From positions 558,001-622,000 of the forward strand of contig JAADJZ010000013.1 in NCBI GenBank assembly GCA_011032825.1: 64,000 nt of DNA. The letters run 5' to 3'. The notes under the pieces were generated by a model. That model searched no databases. It was not told where the DNA came from and worked only from the letters and a program-made list of their open reading frames with translations. The translations under genes were made by a program, and so were the position numbers. The stretch is from Massariosphaeria phaeospora. Taxonomy: Eukaryota; Ascomycota; Dothideomycetes; Pleosporales. Below, piece after piece: positions 21,578 through 34,021 of this stretch (its first letter is position 1; each line of letters opens with the position of its first letter).

Positions 21578-22632
21578 ATGCGTATGGGTTTGCACTCCAC
21601 TTCACGCGGTACCGCACCCAAAGAGTCGGCGAGTACGAGATGCTCAAGTGTATCTATCAGCTGGGTATCCCTGAACTTTTCTTCCAGGTACGTACATTCT
21701 CGTCTAATCGCTAGCCCGTCCGATATACTAACAGCCTCGCAGTACTCCAATTTTCACATTTACAACACCACTTAGGACGGTGCTTAGCCAGGGGAAAGAA
21801 GCACCGGCGTGTAACTGGGCAGGAGGCCCGAATAACCAATGGTTGATCTTGAGGTAGCAAATCAATGATCCACTGTCGTCTGTGCATCCCGAGCTTTTGA
21901 TACTACATCTATGTGGACCCATACCTGCAGACAGTAAAACAGCCAATTGCCTTACTTACAAGCAGAAACAAGTCTGCCAGCACACTGTGATGCGACATGA
22001 TGCGACGTGATACCCAACTCGCCGCCATTCCCAACAACAAAAAATTGTAAAATATCTTCCTCCCATCCATCACACAAGTCTCAGTAAAAAAGCAAATTAT
22101 CAACCAACCATCCCATGATACAAACAGCTCAGCCAGAAAACCAGCAACAAAACACACACGCATGCACGACATGACAACACACGAGTCAGAACCAAGTTAA
22201 GCGATCTACGCTTTTCCCTCCAACCTGCCCGATGAGGAAAATAAAGTAACACTTTTCTCGGCATGCCGTTCCGTCTCGGGAAGGAAGAGAAAAATCACCT
22301 GCGATATCGATAGCAGGCCGCAACGATGGGGGGGAATAATTGATTGCGGTAGCTTTGAATGGCTACGCAACTACATACTTTTTACAAGCAAGGAATTATC
22401 TAGTTTCCAGACTTCAAGATCAGTGTAGCTGGTAAACATTCATTCGTTGATTCCGACACCCCCCATCCAGTAGTTAGTGCCGACCAAGCGGAATCCCACC
22501 TTGCAAGCGCGGAACAACCCGCACGAAAACTGCTCGCACTAAATCCAGGAGATATATAACTTTTGTTTCAAAAACGTACTTTCGCAGCACCGCTTTCCGT
22601 AATCCGACCCTCTTGTTAGTAATGTCACATGT
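21578..22632. other. Intergenic, 1.05 kb, no gene seen
   Basis: It is the 3' flank of both neighbours and relatively A/T-rich. Short open frames only, none supported. Confidence 0.55.
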
Positions 22633-24049
22633 CTAATTCCGAACGCCAACAATCCTCTTGAGCAAATCGCCGAGTGGGCCAAGCGACATGTAGCGCGTGT
22701 AGGTGCCGCCGCCCCTACCTAAGAGTATTGCGTAGATCCCGACTGCTACTGCGATGCCATACGCGGTGGGTCTTCTGTAGTACCACAGCCGTCCTCTGAC
22801 AAGTTTCGCGGTGACGAAGGCGCGTTGGAGAGCCTGCCGTCGTTGAAGGTCCTTCTCCTGCTGGTGAAAGAGCTGCTCGGCCTCTTGTAAAGATGTCCGA
22901 GTAATCTGAAACGGGGTGCTGGTGGTTTTGAGGACGCTGGAAGACGATATTTGCCACCAGGCCCAGCTGCGCAACGCCGCTGGAGACAACCGCTCGTGCA
23001 GCTCAACTGTACGGGCAATTTGGAACTCCAAGTCGAAGGGCTGGGGTAGCTTACCCAGGATCGCGTGGAGAATGTCTTGGTCCTCCTTCTCAATCTCGAG
23101 TAGTTCGTCTCTGCGTGACAAGATAACGGCAGCGAAGAAGTACACTGGAACCACAGTATCGTGTGCCAAGAAGAAATCGAACAGCCTCGAGATGTCCGAG
23201 TACTCTTGGACCATGTGTGAGAACATGGTGATGGTGCCCGCTAACGCAAAAAACGTATTGTCCTTCGGGATGTGGTTGTATAAGACTGGATCGGCGGCCT
23301 CGATAATCGGGAGGAGTAGCTGGAGCTGGGCAATGGCAGGATCGAACGTCGGCAGCATGAAATCGCGGATACGGAAGAGGCTGAGGCGGGTGACTGCGAG
23401 CGGCGCATCGCGGGCAAGGACGAGTAGGAAGACCTGAACGATGTCGTGGTAGCCCTGGAAGTAGCTCAGGAAGGGATAGCGGCGAAGGACCTCGATGATG
23501 ACATCTGAGAGCTCCTCCTTCCGCCGGTCCAGCTGCTTGTCGGATTCTGCAGTTGTGTTAGCAATCTAAGATTGTATTCTGAGAAGGAGACGGGGACGAG
23601 GGTTTCCGTATGGGCTGTCCAAACAGGGCATTGCGTACCGTTCTTGGGGTAGTAGACGAAGGCGCGGTTGACGTCGAGGGCGACTTGGGCCTCATCTGGA
23701 TGGAGCGGCAGATGTCTCCACGAAGCCTCGGCCAGGGGTTCTCTAAAACAGCCCAACAGCACAGGCCCTGGAGGTTGTCAGCATGCTGGCGGGGTAAGAG
23801 CCAAGGGTGGCACAAGGACCTACATGCTGCGCGACGTAGACTGTCGTTGATCAGCCCCCGAGAGCTTGTTGCAAGGCTGGCGAGGGTGTCGAGGTCGCGC
23901 GTCTCGCATGCGGAGGTGATGGCGGCGGTCTTTGCGTCTATGGCGGTCTGCTCAATAGGCGAGACATGGCTGACGGTGTTGCGGCGGCTGGGCAGACTCG
24001 CAGAGCTTACAGAGCGGGATGGCGTGCGGGACGGTGGGCGGGAGGACAT
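22633..24049 (-). CDS. GYP10: TBC-domain Rab GTPase-activating protein, GYP10/TBC1D20-like
   Basis: Exons 24049-23824, 23767-23639 and 23546-22633 give 422 aa; introns are 56 and 92 nt with CTGAC/CTAAC branch sites. The TBC domain opens at the first splice junction with LRRAAWPVLLG and continues with the arginine-finger motif LDVNRAFVYYP (D-x-x-R) and the glutamine-finger motif SYFQGYHDIVQVFLLVL. The C-terminal end has a hydrophobic segment (AYGIAVAVGIYAILLG), matching the ER/Golgi membrane anchor of TBC1D20-type proteins. The product should accelerate GTP hydrolysis on Ypt1/Rab1-class GTPases and so regulate ER-to-Golgi traffic. The ATG at 24049 is the first in frame; a GTG lies upstream at 24130. 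Confidence 0.9.
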
Positions 24050-25360
24050 GGTGGATGAGCGTGCATCTCGCTGCCGGAGGGGGTCGAGGAGCAGCCTGGA
24101 AGCTCGGGTCGGAGGTTTCAGCTCGGACACGAGAGGGCGGCGGCGGGTGTGGGTGGTGGACGCTGCGGGATGTGTTCTCGGAGTGTCGTGGCCGTGGCCG
24201 TGGCCGTGGTCGTGGCTTCATGGTGCGCTGTTCGCTGTTCTGCCCCCATGCCCGTGCCCTCTGAACGCGCGACGCGGGTGGCAGTCGCGGCCGGTCTGCC
24301 GTCGCGCGACTGCCCTCTCGTCGCCGGGCCGAGCCTTGGCGGGGGTGATATCATGGAGGGGCGGGGGCGGCCTACCGCAACTAGCCTGCGCACCCTGGGA
24401 GATATCCACACAACAACAAGGGACCTTTGCAGGCTCCCGTCCGACATCGAGGTGCAGCATAGACAACAGCATCGTGCACGCAAGCGGTGCGACATCAGGA
24501 CTCAACATCGACGCCACCCAGCGGCCGCTACCAGTCACCGCCAGGCCTGCCCCTTCCCGCCGACGGCTTGGTTCGCGCGGGCGCTGGAAGAAACCGTGCC
24601 GCGTAGGCGCGCAACGCACCGGCACGACCACCGTCTTCCAAGGTTGCTGCACGCTGCACGCTGCACGCTGCAAGTCACGCCTGGTCGCCGATAGATGCAA
24701 AATAAGCAAACTCCCTCCGCCCTCCAGACCTTCTGCTTCCGTCCAGCGGCCTGCTCTGCCCGTCCGACCCAACGCTGGCCGGCCCGTCTCCCACCTTTCC
24801 CCGCCGCCCAGCCAACCCCCCGGGCGCATCGCCCTCTCGCTGCACGATCAGATACACCCGCATCTGCCATCGATGCCATCTTGCACCTGACTGCGCGCCT
24901 GCGTCTGAGCCCGGCTCTGGAAGCTATAATACATCTGGTATATTATCGCTGAGCCTGCTGTGCCGGCAAGTCACTCTGCAGCGCCACGCTTCAGGGCATA
25001 TCCCTACGGAGCCCATTTTCACTGCTTCTTCTGCGCCCTGATTCGTTCCAGCCCTTCAATTCTCTTGCATTTCTGCCCTTCCCATCAACAATTCATGCGA
25101 GGCTGTGCAGCCGTTCCTCTTGTGTCATTCCTCTGCCCCTCTTACTGAATCCACTTCACCTCACCGCAACTGCCTTCTGATTTGCGACCCTTGTCTTTGC
25201 CTATTCCGCCCAGGCAACAACATGTGCCACTCTTTGGCCTCCATCCCGGCCGTGTCCTCGTTCCTCTCCTTCTAGCTGGCTTAGACCAGTACTGTGCGTC
25301 TCAGCGCGCTACCTCATCTATCACAAGAGCCGTTCTGATCTGGCATAGTCTTTTCATACC
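24050..25360. other. 1.3-kb head-to-head gap between GYP10 and the MMS1-family gene
   Basis: GC-rich in the GYP10-proximal half, with a short GGCCGT hexamer run at about 24187-24215 and a tandem GCACGCTGCACGCTGCACGC near 24650. The right half is C/T-rich, typical of a fungal 5' UTR. Long open frames here are antisense or low-complexity and not supported. Confidence 0.5.
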
Positions 25361-28300
25361 ATGGAGAATCAGATCCAACGCCAAGTCCTGGTGGACGGCG
25401 AATGGGTGTCGCGCCCCGCCGACGTCTATCAAATCATGGCCCGAGCCCAACAGCAAGAGGATACTCAGCCCCGAGTGCCCGAGTCGAACAGCGAGCTGGC
25501 AGCACCCACTATGGGCATCCTCTCCAGGACCGTATTTGGGAGCCCCTACCTGAAGTTCATCCTCCCAGCAAACATACGGCACCGAGACCTGAACGATGTG
25601 GTTTTTATTGGCGAAGAATCTGTTCATCTCAACGAGATTCGTGATTACGGACACTTGCGCCATGTAGCTACCAAGACGGATCTCAAAGGCCGCATTCTTG
25701 CAGCCAGGGTGTTTGGAGCGCCTCGGAAAATACAGGCCAACACAGAGTACGGTACACTCTACAAACGGTCCACCGTACATGGAGCACGGCGATCCTTTAC
25801 ACCAGAGGAGGCAGAAACCTTGCCACCAGAAGTCATCGTCTTGACGCTCACATCGAGGACCCTGATGTTCTTGTGGGCACGGCAATGCCGGGCAGGCAAT
25901 GTTACATTCTGTCAGCGAACTGTCCGTCTCCCGGCAGGCTCTTCACGCTTCGATCGGCCAGGGACTTTCCTCGCCGTGGATCCGCATTGTCGAGCTATCG
26001 CTGTGGCCGCCCCTGAGGGTCGATTCGTGCTATACAAAACAAAGCCAATGGACAAGTGGCGGGATAACGACCGTACTGGGAGTGAAGCGCTTCCGATCGA
26101 AGACGAGCGTATAATTCCCTTCCAGGGTCGGATATTGCATATGGAATTCCTTTCCTCAGGAGGTGCCCAGGATGACTCGCATGTCGTCCTCGTATTCGTT
26201 CTCATCCAGGCGGGCAAGACAAAGATTACCTGTTACGACTGGGACGCCCGATCTGGTCTGGAATCCGTATGTGCTCGGGCGGAGCGACTGGCGATAAATG
26301 CTGGTAAGATTCCATCTTCTTCGACTGTCACTACGCTGACATTTCTCCCCCGTGGTAGCTAACTGTTGGCGTAGAAGACCACAACCCTTCGTTGCTTATT
26401 CCCCTCGCTCGCAATCCCGATTTCTTATTGGTGTGCAACACACATATATCGACTTACAAGGACATTCTATCTGGAGTCCCTAAACGGTATCAAGCAAAGA
26501 TCGCAGAAAATGTTCTATCACCGGCTCGGCCAGGGGACGGGAGGAATACACCACGTTGGGTTCAATGGGCAAGAGCTCCTCGTAATCCGGACTATATAGG
26601 GGAGGCCCTCTATATTGCCAGAGATGATGGCGTGGTCATGTACGCAGATCGAGGCGCCTCGCCTCCTATGAAGACTGAAGATGCCGGTATTTGGCCGCAT
26701 CCTATCGACACAGCCTTTGCTTGTCTCGCCGTGGCCAACTCGAGATACTCGCAATCATTTCCCGACCTATTGATCGCTGCTGGAACTGCTAGTGACGGAC
26801 TCTTGTGCAAAGTTGGAGCTTGGCCAATAGAATATGCCTTTATACCATACCCGGGGAATAATACCTTCGCCTTCGTTGAGTCGATACCGAACTGGGCGCC
26901 TCTTACCGACCTCGCTGTGACGCCGCTTCCAGGTGTGCCAGGCGGGCCTGAATCAGACCTTGACACCGTACTAATTGCCAACGGGCGAGCCCCGCATGGC
27001 ATGATATCCGAGTTGAGGCAGGGGTTGAATGCTGCCGTGGACGATGCTTTTCGAGGGATGACGGGCTGCACTGGCTTGTGGGCAATCGACTACAGCAACC
27101 AGTCATTCGAGAAAGACGGTGGGGAGACAAAACAGCACCAGGTCACTTTCATCATTACGCTACCGCTAGAGACCATGTTAGTACGCATTTCTCGCGTCTT
27201 CGAGCACGGTCGAGGCCGCCAGGGCGAGGTCAGGAGCGCCTGGGATGATGGCTCTTGGGATAAGGTCCAGATTCCAGACGAAGGCGAACTGCCACAAGAT
27301 GGCGTCACACGTGACCTTGAAACAATCTCGGCCTGCGCTTGGTCACCTCAGTTCGCTATTCAGATAACTTGCGAAACTGCTAGACTTTTGCGTCGTCCAG
27401 CGTTAACGCATGTCGATTCTTTGGTGTTCCCGAATCGTCTACTTTCGGCTTCCTCCAAAGCCGACCATCCTTTAATTGTGGTCGCCTTTCGAGAGGCTAC
27501 CAGCCCTATTCTCGAAGTCATAGAAGTTCGAGATGAAGGAGGGTTTGGACAGCGATGTCGGAGTATACTACCTCACGACCCAACCTGTATCGAAATTCTA
27601 ACTCTTTATGGTACTCCACACGTCTTCGTCGGAACTGTGGACGCCCGAGTAATGCTTTTCAACATGCACGAGGCGAATCTAGTTCTTGTTCTCGAGATAT
27701 CATTACATTCCGAGGCATCTTATGGCCTGGAATCAAGCTGGGTATGCGAAACTGCAGTCCTTTTAGATTACGAAAAGCATAGCGCCATATGCTGCGGAAC
27801 GCGCAATGGATATATCGTCAGCCTTTACGTTGAACGGAGCATTGTCGGCGGTGAGTATATCACACCCTTATGCCGTGATATATATTAACAAGAAAGACTA
27901 CAGCGTCCTGTTCACCCAAATGACAAACATGGGATCCACTTCGGCTCGAGTGACGTCCAGCGCCACGGACTCAGAAGTCGCCTTCGTCGCATGCGGGTCG
28001 GATTTTGTTCGTGTTCGGTCCCCACAACAAGGTATGTCGAAAGTAGAAATCGATTCCATATGGTTTACAGGTCGAGACGATCTCGCAATTACGCAATCTT
28101 CCGTTACAGCTATCTACCAAATACCCCTGTCAAGTGGACCCACGGACGAGAGAGATCTTGGCGGCTTCATCTTTGCGGTCTCTGGAGACCAGATGATATT
28201 CGCCCAGCTTGATTATGATATCAGATGGTCAAGCTACGACAATCCACCCAGGAGTTCGGAGCGGGGCAAGGTCGTTCCTCGGAAAGTAGTTAACTATGCT

Positions 28301-29845
28301 ACGCCAAGCAAGTTATTGTGGGTAAAGGGGCTGCGGCAGATGGTTATAGCGACTACTGAAACAAAGGAAGAGAGACCTTCCCCGGACGGGTATCGAGTCA
28401 TGCGATCATCGATAAAACTTCTTGATATACACGACGACACGCACAATGAACAGAGTGACTCCGACCAAGAAGACGATGTGGGAGGAGCTTTTGGGAAGCT
28501 CCTCCAGGGGGAATATTACTTGAAGCACTACGAGCGGGTGTATTCACTGGTCGAGTGGTCGCTTCTTAGTGAACGAGGCCGGAAAACGCAATTAATCATC
28601 GTAGGAACTGGCATAACGACTGCTACCGGGATTGAAGTGGGCCGAAAACTCTTTTTGCGAGTCCGAGGTTCTGACCTTAAGCTGTCGAAAGACTACGATT
28701 ATGACCAGCCAGTTCGCTGCATGGCACTTTACGACGACAACACCCTCGTTACTATTTATGGAAAGACTTTGCTGTTGGAACAGTACAGTTTCACCACTTC
28801 AAGGTGAGGCATCTATAAACTTAGTGTACGACGAAATCTAATGGCACTTAGATGGCACAAAGGAGGCACCAAAGAATTACCCTCTGCAGGCATTTGTCTA
28901 AGCATATCGAAGCCGTTCGTTTATGTATCTACTGCTCACGACTCTCACATCTGTTACGAAGCTGTCCATTCTGGCGACGAGAATGACATCAAATTTGACT
29001 TTCGACAAGTCTTCACAGATAGTCGGCAACGCTCATCTGCACATCATCTAGTTCTTCCTATGGAACCCGACGTTCCCGCAGAAGACACCGAAGAATCGTC
29101 AGTTCAAAGGGCACCTGCACCTAGCACAGCACCCAGCAATCCCGGCGCCCTCGTGCTTCTCAGTGACAAGAGTTGCTCCGTTACAGGTCTTTACCACAGA
29201 CGAGGCCGAAAATACAAAACAGCCGCGGAATCCATGTTCGAAGCCACTCTGCCACGAAGCGTAATCCGCATCCAGCGCGGCAACATCCGGCGGCCATGGC
29301 GCAGACCGTGTAACAACTACGGAGAAACCTATTCGTCGCCCGGCGTCGAGGCCGATAACATCATCGGCGCCTGTTCCGACGGCACCATCTACGCCTTCTC
29401 CATCCTCACCGCGCCCGCCACGCGCCTCCTCAAGCTCCTGCAGAACCTCATCGAGGCCAAACAGCGCCGCGACCCCGCCTCGCAGTACAGCATCGTCAAG
29501 CCCAGCGGCGACGTGCTGACGCAAATTCTCAACGACGCGAATCGCCCGCACGATGAGGTGATCGGGGTGCGCGAAGTGGATCCCATATACGGCGAATACA
29601 GCGCCACTCGGCCGCGCGAAGCGCACGTGGACGGCGATGTGCTGGCGCGCTTCTTCTTGGAAAGCGAGGATGCCGACCTGGTGGATCTGCTTAGTGAACA
29701 GACGGATAAGACTGTCTGGGATCTGTTTTACAAGTTGGCGGAGGAGGTGCTTGAGGGCGGCCACTTGAGTAGCACCACGGAGGAAGATGATCCGGTGGAA
29801 CTCACGCAGAGATGGCTTCGCGAGCTGCTCATGCCGCCGTTGTGA
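25361..29845 (+). CDS. MMS1/DDB1/CPSF160-family beta-propeller protein (MMS1_N and CPSF_A domains)
   Basis: Four exons, 25361-26303, 26375-27850, 27897-28803 and 28852-29845, encode 1439 aa. The third exon is joined using the AAAG acceptor at 27896, which restores frame; a nearby CTACAG acceptor would not. The N-terminal half (FGSPYLKFILPANIRHRDLN, then LVCNTHISTYKDILSG) fits the MMS1_N region, and the end (GACSDGTIYAFSIL, then HVDGDVLARFFLESED) resembles the CPSF_A end of DDB1, Rse1 and CPSF160. Members are propeller scaffolds in cullin-4 ubiquitin ligases, heterochromatin assembly (Rik1/DIM-8), splicing or mRNA 3' processing. I cannot tell which of these it is; the low similarity to DDB1 and Rse1 suggests the Mms1/Rik1-like branch. 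Nuclear location inferred. Confidence 0.78.
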
Positions 29846-30709
29846 GGGTTTGGGCTGGGTGCGGTATGGCGGATACCCGAGAGGCCATGGCACACGGTCG
29901 TTGGCTCCGAGACCTTATTCTCCCTTTACAAAGTTTAGCGAGGAGCTGTTATCGGTTGGGGTCATTACGAGGGCGGGGGTGGATTGGGTTTTCTTCCTAG
30001 GATCTCATCGAGGGCTTCGGCGCTTCTCCCTTTTTTGTATTGCTTTTCACGTTTTTGTCGGACCGGTGGGTGGTCTGGATTCTTTTGGGGTTGCTGAGTA
30101 TGGTTTTAGACTAGAGCGTGAGGTACTACTATACTAGCTAGTGCCTGCATGAACGAACGAATGAATGAAGAGTATGACGCGTTAAATTTTCTGATCTGAT
30201 GCTGCTATAAACATACTATATATGCTATGCGATCTGTATACTAGTTGGTGTATACGCTGACTACCTACTGTCTTTCCCATCGAGCAAAAACGTATTTTAC
30301 TATCTACTTACTGCTAGACCTAACCCAAACAGACAACAGCATCAGCATTGAGACAGGTTTTGCACAAATACAAACGCATATTTGGGAACGCAACAAAGCT
30401 GGCTGTCATGGGGAAGCGGGGCCTGTGGCTAGTATTGGGACAGAAACTCGGGTTTCAAAGATAGACGTGGGGATTTGCTAGAGAGAAGGGAGGGAAGGTA
30501 GACAGCGGCGTATAGGTGGTATTCTGCGCGCGAATGCCACAATCAATGAGCCGTCCAAAGCTCGGTGTTCGCGGTGCATGTCGTCGCTTCTACTGACGGT
30601 TCTATGTGCTGTGTCCGCAGTTCGGTCCAGAGTCAGTCGTATTGACATTAACATATCTGCTCACCAGCCAGTCATCTCTACTCCAAGGCAGCCCCTTATC
30701 CTTCATGTA
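29846..30709. other. Convergent intergenic region, no gene seen
   Basis: The 3' flanks of two converging genes. There is an AT-rich stretch at 30185-30245 with ATACTATATATGC. Nothing else recognised. Confidence 0.55.
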
Positions 30710-32314
30710 TCAGCCATACCCCATACCCCACGCTCCCACCCCATTCCCCCTCCCCAAAACCATCCTATCCTCGGAACTCGCAAGCAGCACCCCGCCTTCC
30801 GCGACCCACTCGCCAACATACAGATCTACAAAGTCCAACCGCAGGCCCGTGCCCGGCTCGTAAGGACTCCCCTTATACAGCTTGACAGCCAACAAGCCCA
30901 TGATCGATTTGTTGCTTTCGGAAAGGATGATGCTCAAGCGCTCGAAGCCCGCGGGCAGTATCTCGGCGAGCTGTTTCCGGTACTGGGGGCTCCATTTGCG
31001 AAATTGAAACGCGCCGACGTGGTTGTCCCTCCAGCCCCTCCAGCCCAATAAGACTAGGTGTTCGAGGCCGATTTCCAGTATTTTCAATGGTTGGAACGAG
31101 CGGAAGGCGTCGTGGCCAAATTCAAGTTTCTGGTTCAGGCTATCATCTACACCATTGCCGTTCATGGCTTTGACGTCTAGAGTTAGACTTTCGAGGGTCG
31201 ACTTGTGCAATTCTAGCGCGGGCCACAGGTCCAAGATACTGCCGCCATTTTGACTCCGGCACATGTTCGGCGCCCACACACAGGCGAAATGCCTCAGCCC
31301 TCTGCTTCTTCGAATAAGATCGGCGATCGCCCTGTCACCTATGTCGCAGTCCAGCAGCTCTATAGTTGTCAAGTTCACTAACGGTTCCTTGTACTTGTAT
31401 GCGGGATTTATTTCTTTCAGGCCCCATATATGGAGAGACGCCAGACTCCCGATATGCTCGAGGCTGAGCTCGAAATTAGGATGCCAGTTTGTATGTGGCT
31501 TGTAATCATACCATGACTTATTGCTATTAGGAGGCGTTATGACGATCATGCGTAGATTGCGTAAATTTTTGAAGCCATGGAAGCAAGACGCAGGTCGGGA
31601 TTGAGCCGCAGGTCGGAAATGAGCTGGACTGAAGCCGCAGTACTCCCAGAAGAGATGCGAGGCACGATACTCAATACTCGTGAGCGCGAGGCGGGCGACA
31701 TTGGGTGCTAGAGCGGTCACCAGTGCTAGGAGAGCTTGCTCCGGGAACGTTACTAGTTCGCTGGCCCAGCCGGCAGAGTTGGCTCCGAGATATTCTTCAA
31801 AATCCGCTACGCGAGGGTTCCAACGAAACATAGGAAGTGCATTGTTTAAACTGAGATAGGTTCTTGTTGCTGCGTCGGAGATCAAACCCGTCGCGAGCAT
31901 ATCGCAGACTTCGTCGTATGTGGAATTCTGCTTCGAGGTCTCGAATTGAGTGAAGTCTATTTCTTGGAAATTGTTCTCGATGTACTGAATGTGCTTTGCC
32001 AGCTCAGGTTTTTCCGTTATTGTCCGAAGGAGTCCAAGTACCGAGCGCGGTGCATTTGGTGACTGAGAATTCAGTATGAAAGCTGAATAGAGCAGTGATT
32101 GGCCAATCTTGAAGAAGGTGCGAGAAACCAGACACACAGACGCAAGCGTTTTGATGGTAACACCGTTTTCAGCGACTCTTACGTCTTCGTCCTTGCGTTC
32201 TTCCGTCGTTAGAGCTGTATAGGGCTTGCATAGCCGTTTTGGGACGACAGTGAGATTAGGAAGGATATGTAGGAGGAGTTCGGCGGGTATGTAACGCGGA
32301 GCAGGAGAGTTCAT
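30710..32314 (-). CDS. F-box-like / leucine-rich-repeat-type protein
   Basis: Single exon, 534 aa, ATG at 32314. Residues 8-80 read YIPAELLLHILPNL ... LASVCLVSRTFFKIGQSLLY, the P-x-E-L-L-x-x-I ... L-x-x-V-C-x-V-x-R pattern of a fungal F-box, with an insert of about 30 residues between the two halves. The remainder has Leu-rich spacing (LVNLTTIELLDCDIGDRAIA, then LKILEIGLEHLVLLG) like degenerate LRRs. Proteins of this kind usually bring substrates to SCF ubiquitin ligases; the substrate is unknown. Such genes are numerous and fast-evolving in filamentous ascomycetes. Confidence 0.7.
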   Translation of the reverse strand: MNSPAPRYIPAELLLHILPNLTVVPKRLCKPYTALTTEERKDEDVRVAENGVTIKTLASVCLVSRTFFKIGQSLLYSAFILNSQSPNAPRSVLGLLRTITEKPELAKHIQYIENNFQEIDFTQFETSKQNSTYDEVCDMLATGLISDAATRTYLSLNNALPMFRWNPRVADFEEYLGANSAGWASELVTFPEQALLALVTALAPNVARLALTSIEYRASHLFWEYCGFSPAHFRPAAQSRPASCFHGFKNLRNLRMIVITPPNSNKSWYDYKPHTNWHPNFELSLEHIGSLASLHIWGLKEINPAYKYKEPLVNLTTIELLDCDIGDRAIADLIRRSRGLRHFACVWAPNMCRSQNGGSILDLWPALELHKSTLESLTLDVKAMNGNGVDDSLNQKLEFGHDAFRSFQPLKILEIGLEHLVLLGWRGWRDNHVGAFQFRKWSPQYRKQLAEILPAGFERLSIILSESNKSIMGLLAVKLYKGSPYEPGTGLRLDFVDLYVGEWVAEGGVLLASSEDRMVLGRGNGVGAWGMGYG

Positions 32315-32794
32315 TGTTGGTGATGCCCGTCGAGTGTCTTTCGGGATCTGTGTCTGAGGGGACAGAATTAGGCAGCAGTAACGCTAAGTCGAACGGGTAT
32401 TCCCTGTGCTTCAAGATGCCCTGTGCACAAGCTCTGTCGCCAAGCCCATAACCGTCCTCGTCGAAAGCGACGATAAAAATATTCTCCTATATTAGATCTC
32501 CCGGCCGCCACAATTCTTAAAGGCTGAGGCATCACGGCTGGCTCGCGGCAATAGCCACCGCAGCCTTTTCATGGTGATACTCGTCAAACCGCTCTATCTC
32601 CACGAGCTTCAAGAGATACATTCACGTCAGCCCTGCCGCAGCACACAGCCAGCAAGAAACGGATCCTGGAACTCTCGCAAAGCCCAACTAGATCGTGTTA
32701 GGTAATGCCTTGGGTAGAGCTATCTGAGATAATAGGACATACTCAAGGCCGGCATCGACAACGGCTCTTGTTATAGAGATAGTGTCTAGGATGC
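32315..32794. other. Intergenic, 480 bp, no gene seen
   Basis: It combines the 5' flank of the F-box-like gene and the 3' flank of RRG7. No feature recognised. Confidence 0.5.
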
Positions 32795-34021
32795 TCATCC
32801 GGGTTTAACTTTGTTCTTAGACCCCTTCGGTCGCCCGCGTGGCCGTGGTGCGGGTTCAGGTTGTGACGCGGGTTCCAGTTGCGACGGCGACGGCTTTGCT
32901 TTCGAGTCTGGGGGTCGGCCTAGACGCTTCATTACGGTAGTGGTGGTAGTAGTAATAGCCGCCATCTCAATCGTCGTCTTCGCAGGCTTGGCAGCCGGTT
33001 TCTTTGCTTTTGTTCTTGGGTTTGTTGTTTTTGGACTCTGCGTTGTTGTGCTCTTGACACTCTTGCCTGCTTTGCGCCTCGTAGCAGTCGACACAGGTTC
33101 TTCCTCTTCCGGCGCAAGATCGCCTACCAGCCCCATAGTCTCCTCGACTAATTCCGTTCGATCCGCGAATATGGGCGTGCCCATCCATGTCAACTGTATA
33201 TCCTTCTTCGTACCAGCATCCTTAAACTTGTCTCCCTTATACTTCTTCGTTTTCCTCAAATTTCGTGTCCGCCCATCGCTAAGTGTCCAGTCGTTTCCTT
33301 CCTCGCCCTGATATTGTTCCAATACTGGAAGCAGTACCCGTGGCGTGTGTCTCACTGTGACCCCGACACCTTCCAGTCCGCGCTCCGACGCAACTCGATT
33401 CCACAGGAGCTGTACAACGGTGCCGGACGCTGAAACTTTCATGAAGCCCATTGGCCACCGGCTCATGGCCAGGGTTTCCAAAATGCCTTTTGATGCTCGC
33501 TGTGTGGTGACTAGTAGGCCCAAGACATCCTTGTTCCGCCATCCGGCTGGCACCCCCTGAAACGAGCCTTCCAGTTCGCGGATATGCGACGGGTCGCAGC
33601 AGCGCTCTCCCCTCGCTTTGCACTGTACAATGACGGGGAGCGGTTCGCGGAGCGGCGGGAGGACCCAATGACCCATCAAATCGATGCCACCATCTGATCT
33701 ACCACCTGTGCGAAGGAGAGAAAACCCGAGGCGCAGAAGTGACAGTGCGACAGTGTACTCGTAGTGAGTTCCGATGAAGACTGGCGTCCGTGGCGTGAGT
33801 TTCATACGGTCCGAGTACCGTAGAAAGGAGGGGAGGGAGTTGTGATGTGCCGAGCCAGGCGATTGGATCAGTTTGGGGACATCAACAGGCGCAGGCGTTG
33901 TCGTGGACGTTCTGAGTATGCGGCGCGGCACGAGTGCTTGCGGAGGCAGGCGGGAAAGGAGCGATGTCTGCGTAGGCCATGATGGGCGGCAAAGGGTGCG
34001 CATTACGAAATTGCGAGACAT
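32795..34021 (-). CDS. RRG7: RRG7-like mitochondrial protein (DUF2034, PD-(D/E)XK nuclease fold)
   Basis: Single exon, 408 aa. The first 40 residues are basic and Ser/Thr-rich (a likely mitochondrial presequence). The core GTHYEYTVALSLLRLGF ... RTGGRSDGGIDLMGHW ... PVIVQCKA carries the restriction-endonuclease-like signature: E88, D114 and Q133-C134-K135. This matches Rrg7 (required for respiratory growth), a mitochondrial protein whose biochemical role is not settled. The C-terminal 90 residues are Thr/Lys/Pro-rich and contain GRPP and RPRGRPKGSKNK, AT-hook-like. It is divergent from MED21 across 346 bp. Confidence 0.85.
   Translation of the reverse strand: MSRNFVMRTLCRPSWPTQTSLLSRLPPQALVPRRILRTSTTTPAPVDVPKLIQSPGSAHHNSLPSFLRYSDRMKLTPRTPVFIGTHYEYTVALSLLRLGFSLLRTGGRSDGGIDLMGHWVLPPLREPLPVIVQCKARGERCCDPSHIRELEGSFQGVPAGWRNKDVLGLLVTTQRASKGILETLAMSRWPMGFMKVSASGTVVQLLWNRVASERGLEGVGVTVRHTPRVLLPVLEQYQGEEGNDWTLSDGRTRNLRKTKKYKGDKFKDAGTKKDIQLTWMGTPIFADRTELVEETMGLVGDLAPEEEEPVSTATRRKAGKSVKSTTTQSPKTTNPRTKAKKPAAKPAKTTIEMAAITTTTTTVMKRLGRPPDSKAKPSPSQLEPASQPEPAPRPRGRPKGSKNKVKPG

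Noticed and set aside
23610..24890. 426-codon plus-strand open frame
   Set aside because: It is antisense to the well-supported GYP10 exons, is rich in Arg, Pro and Ser as expected from GC-rich shadow frames, and has no domain.
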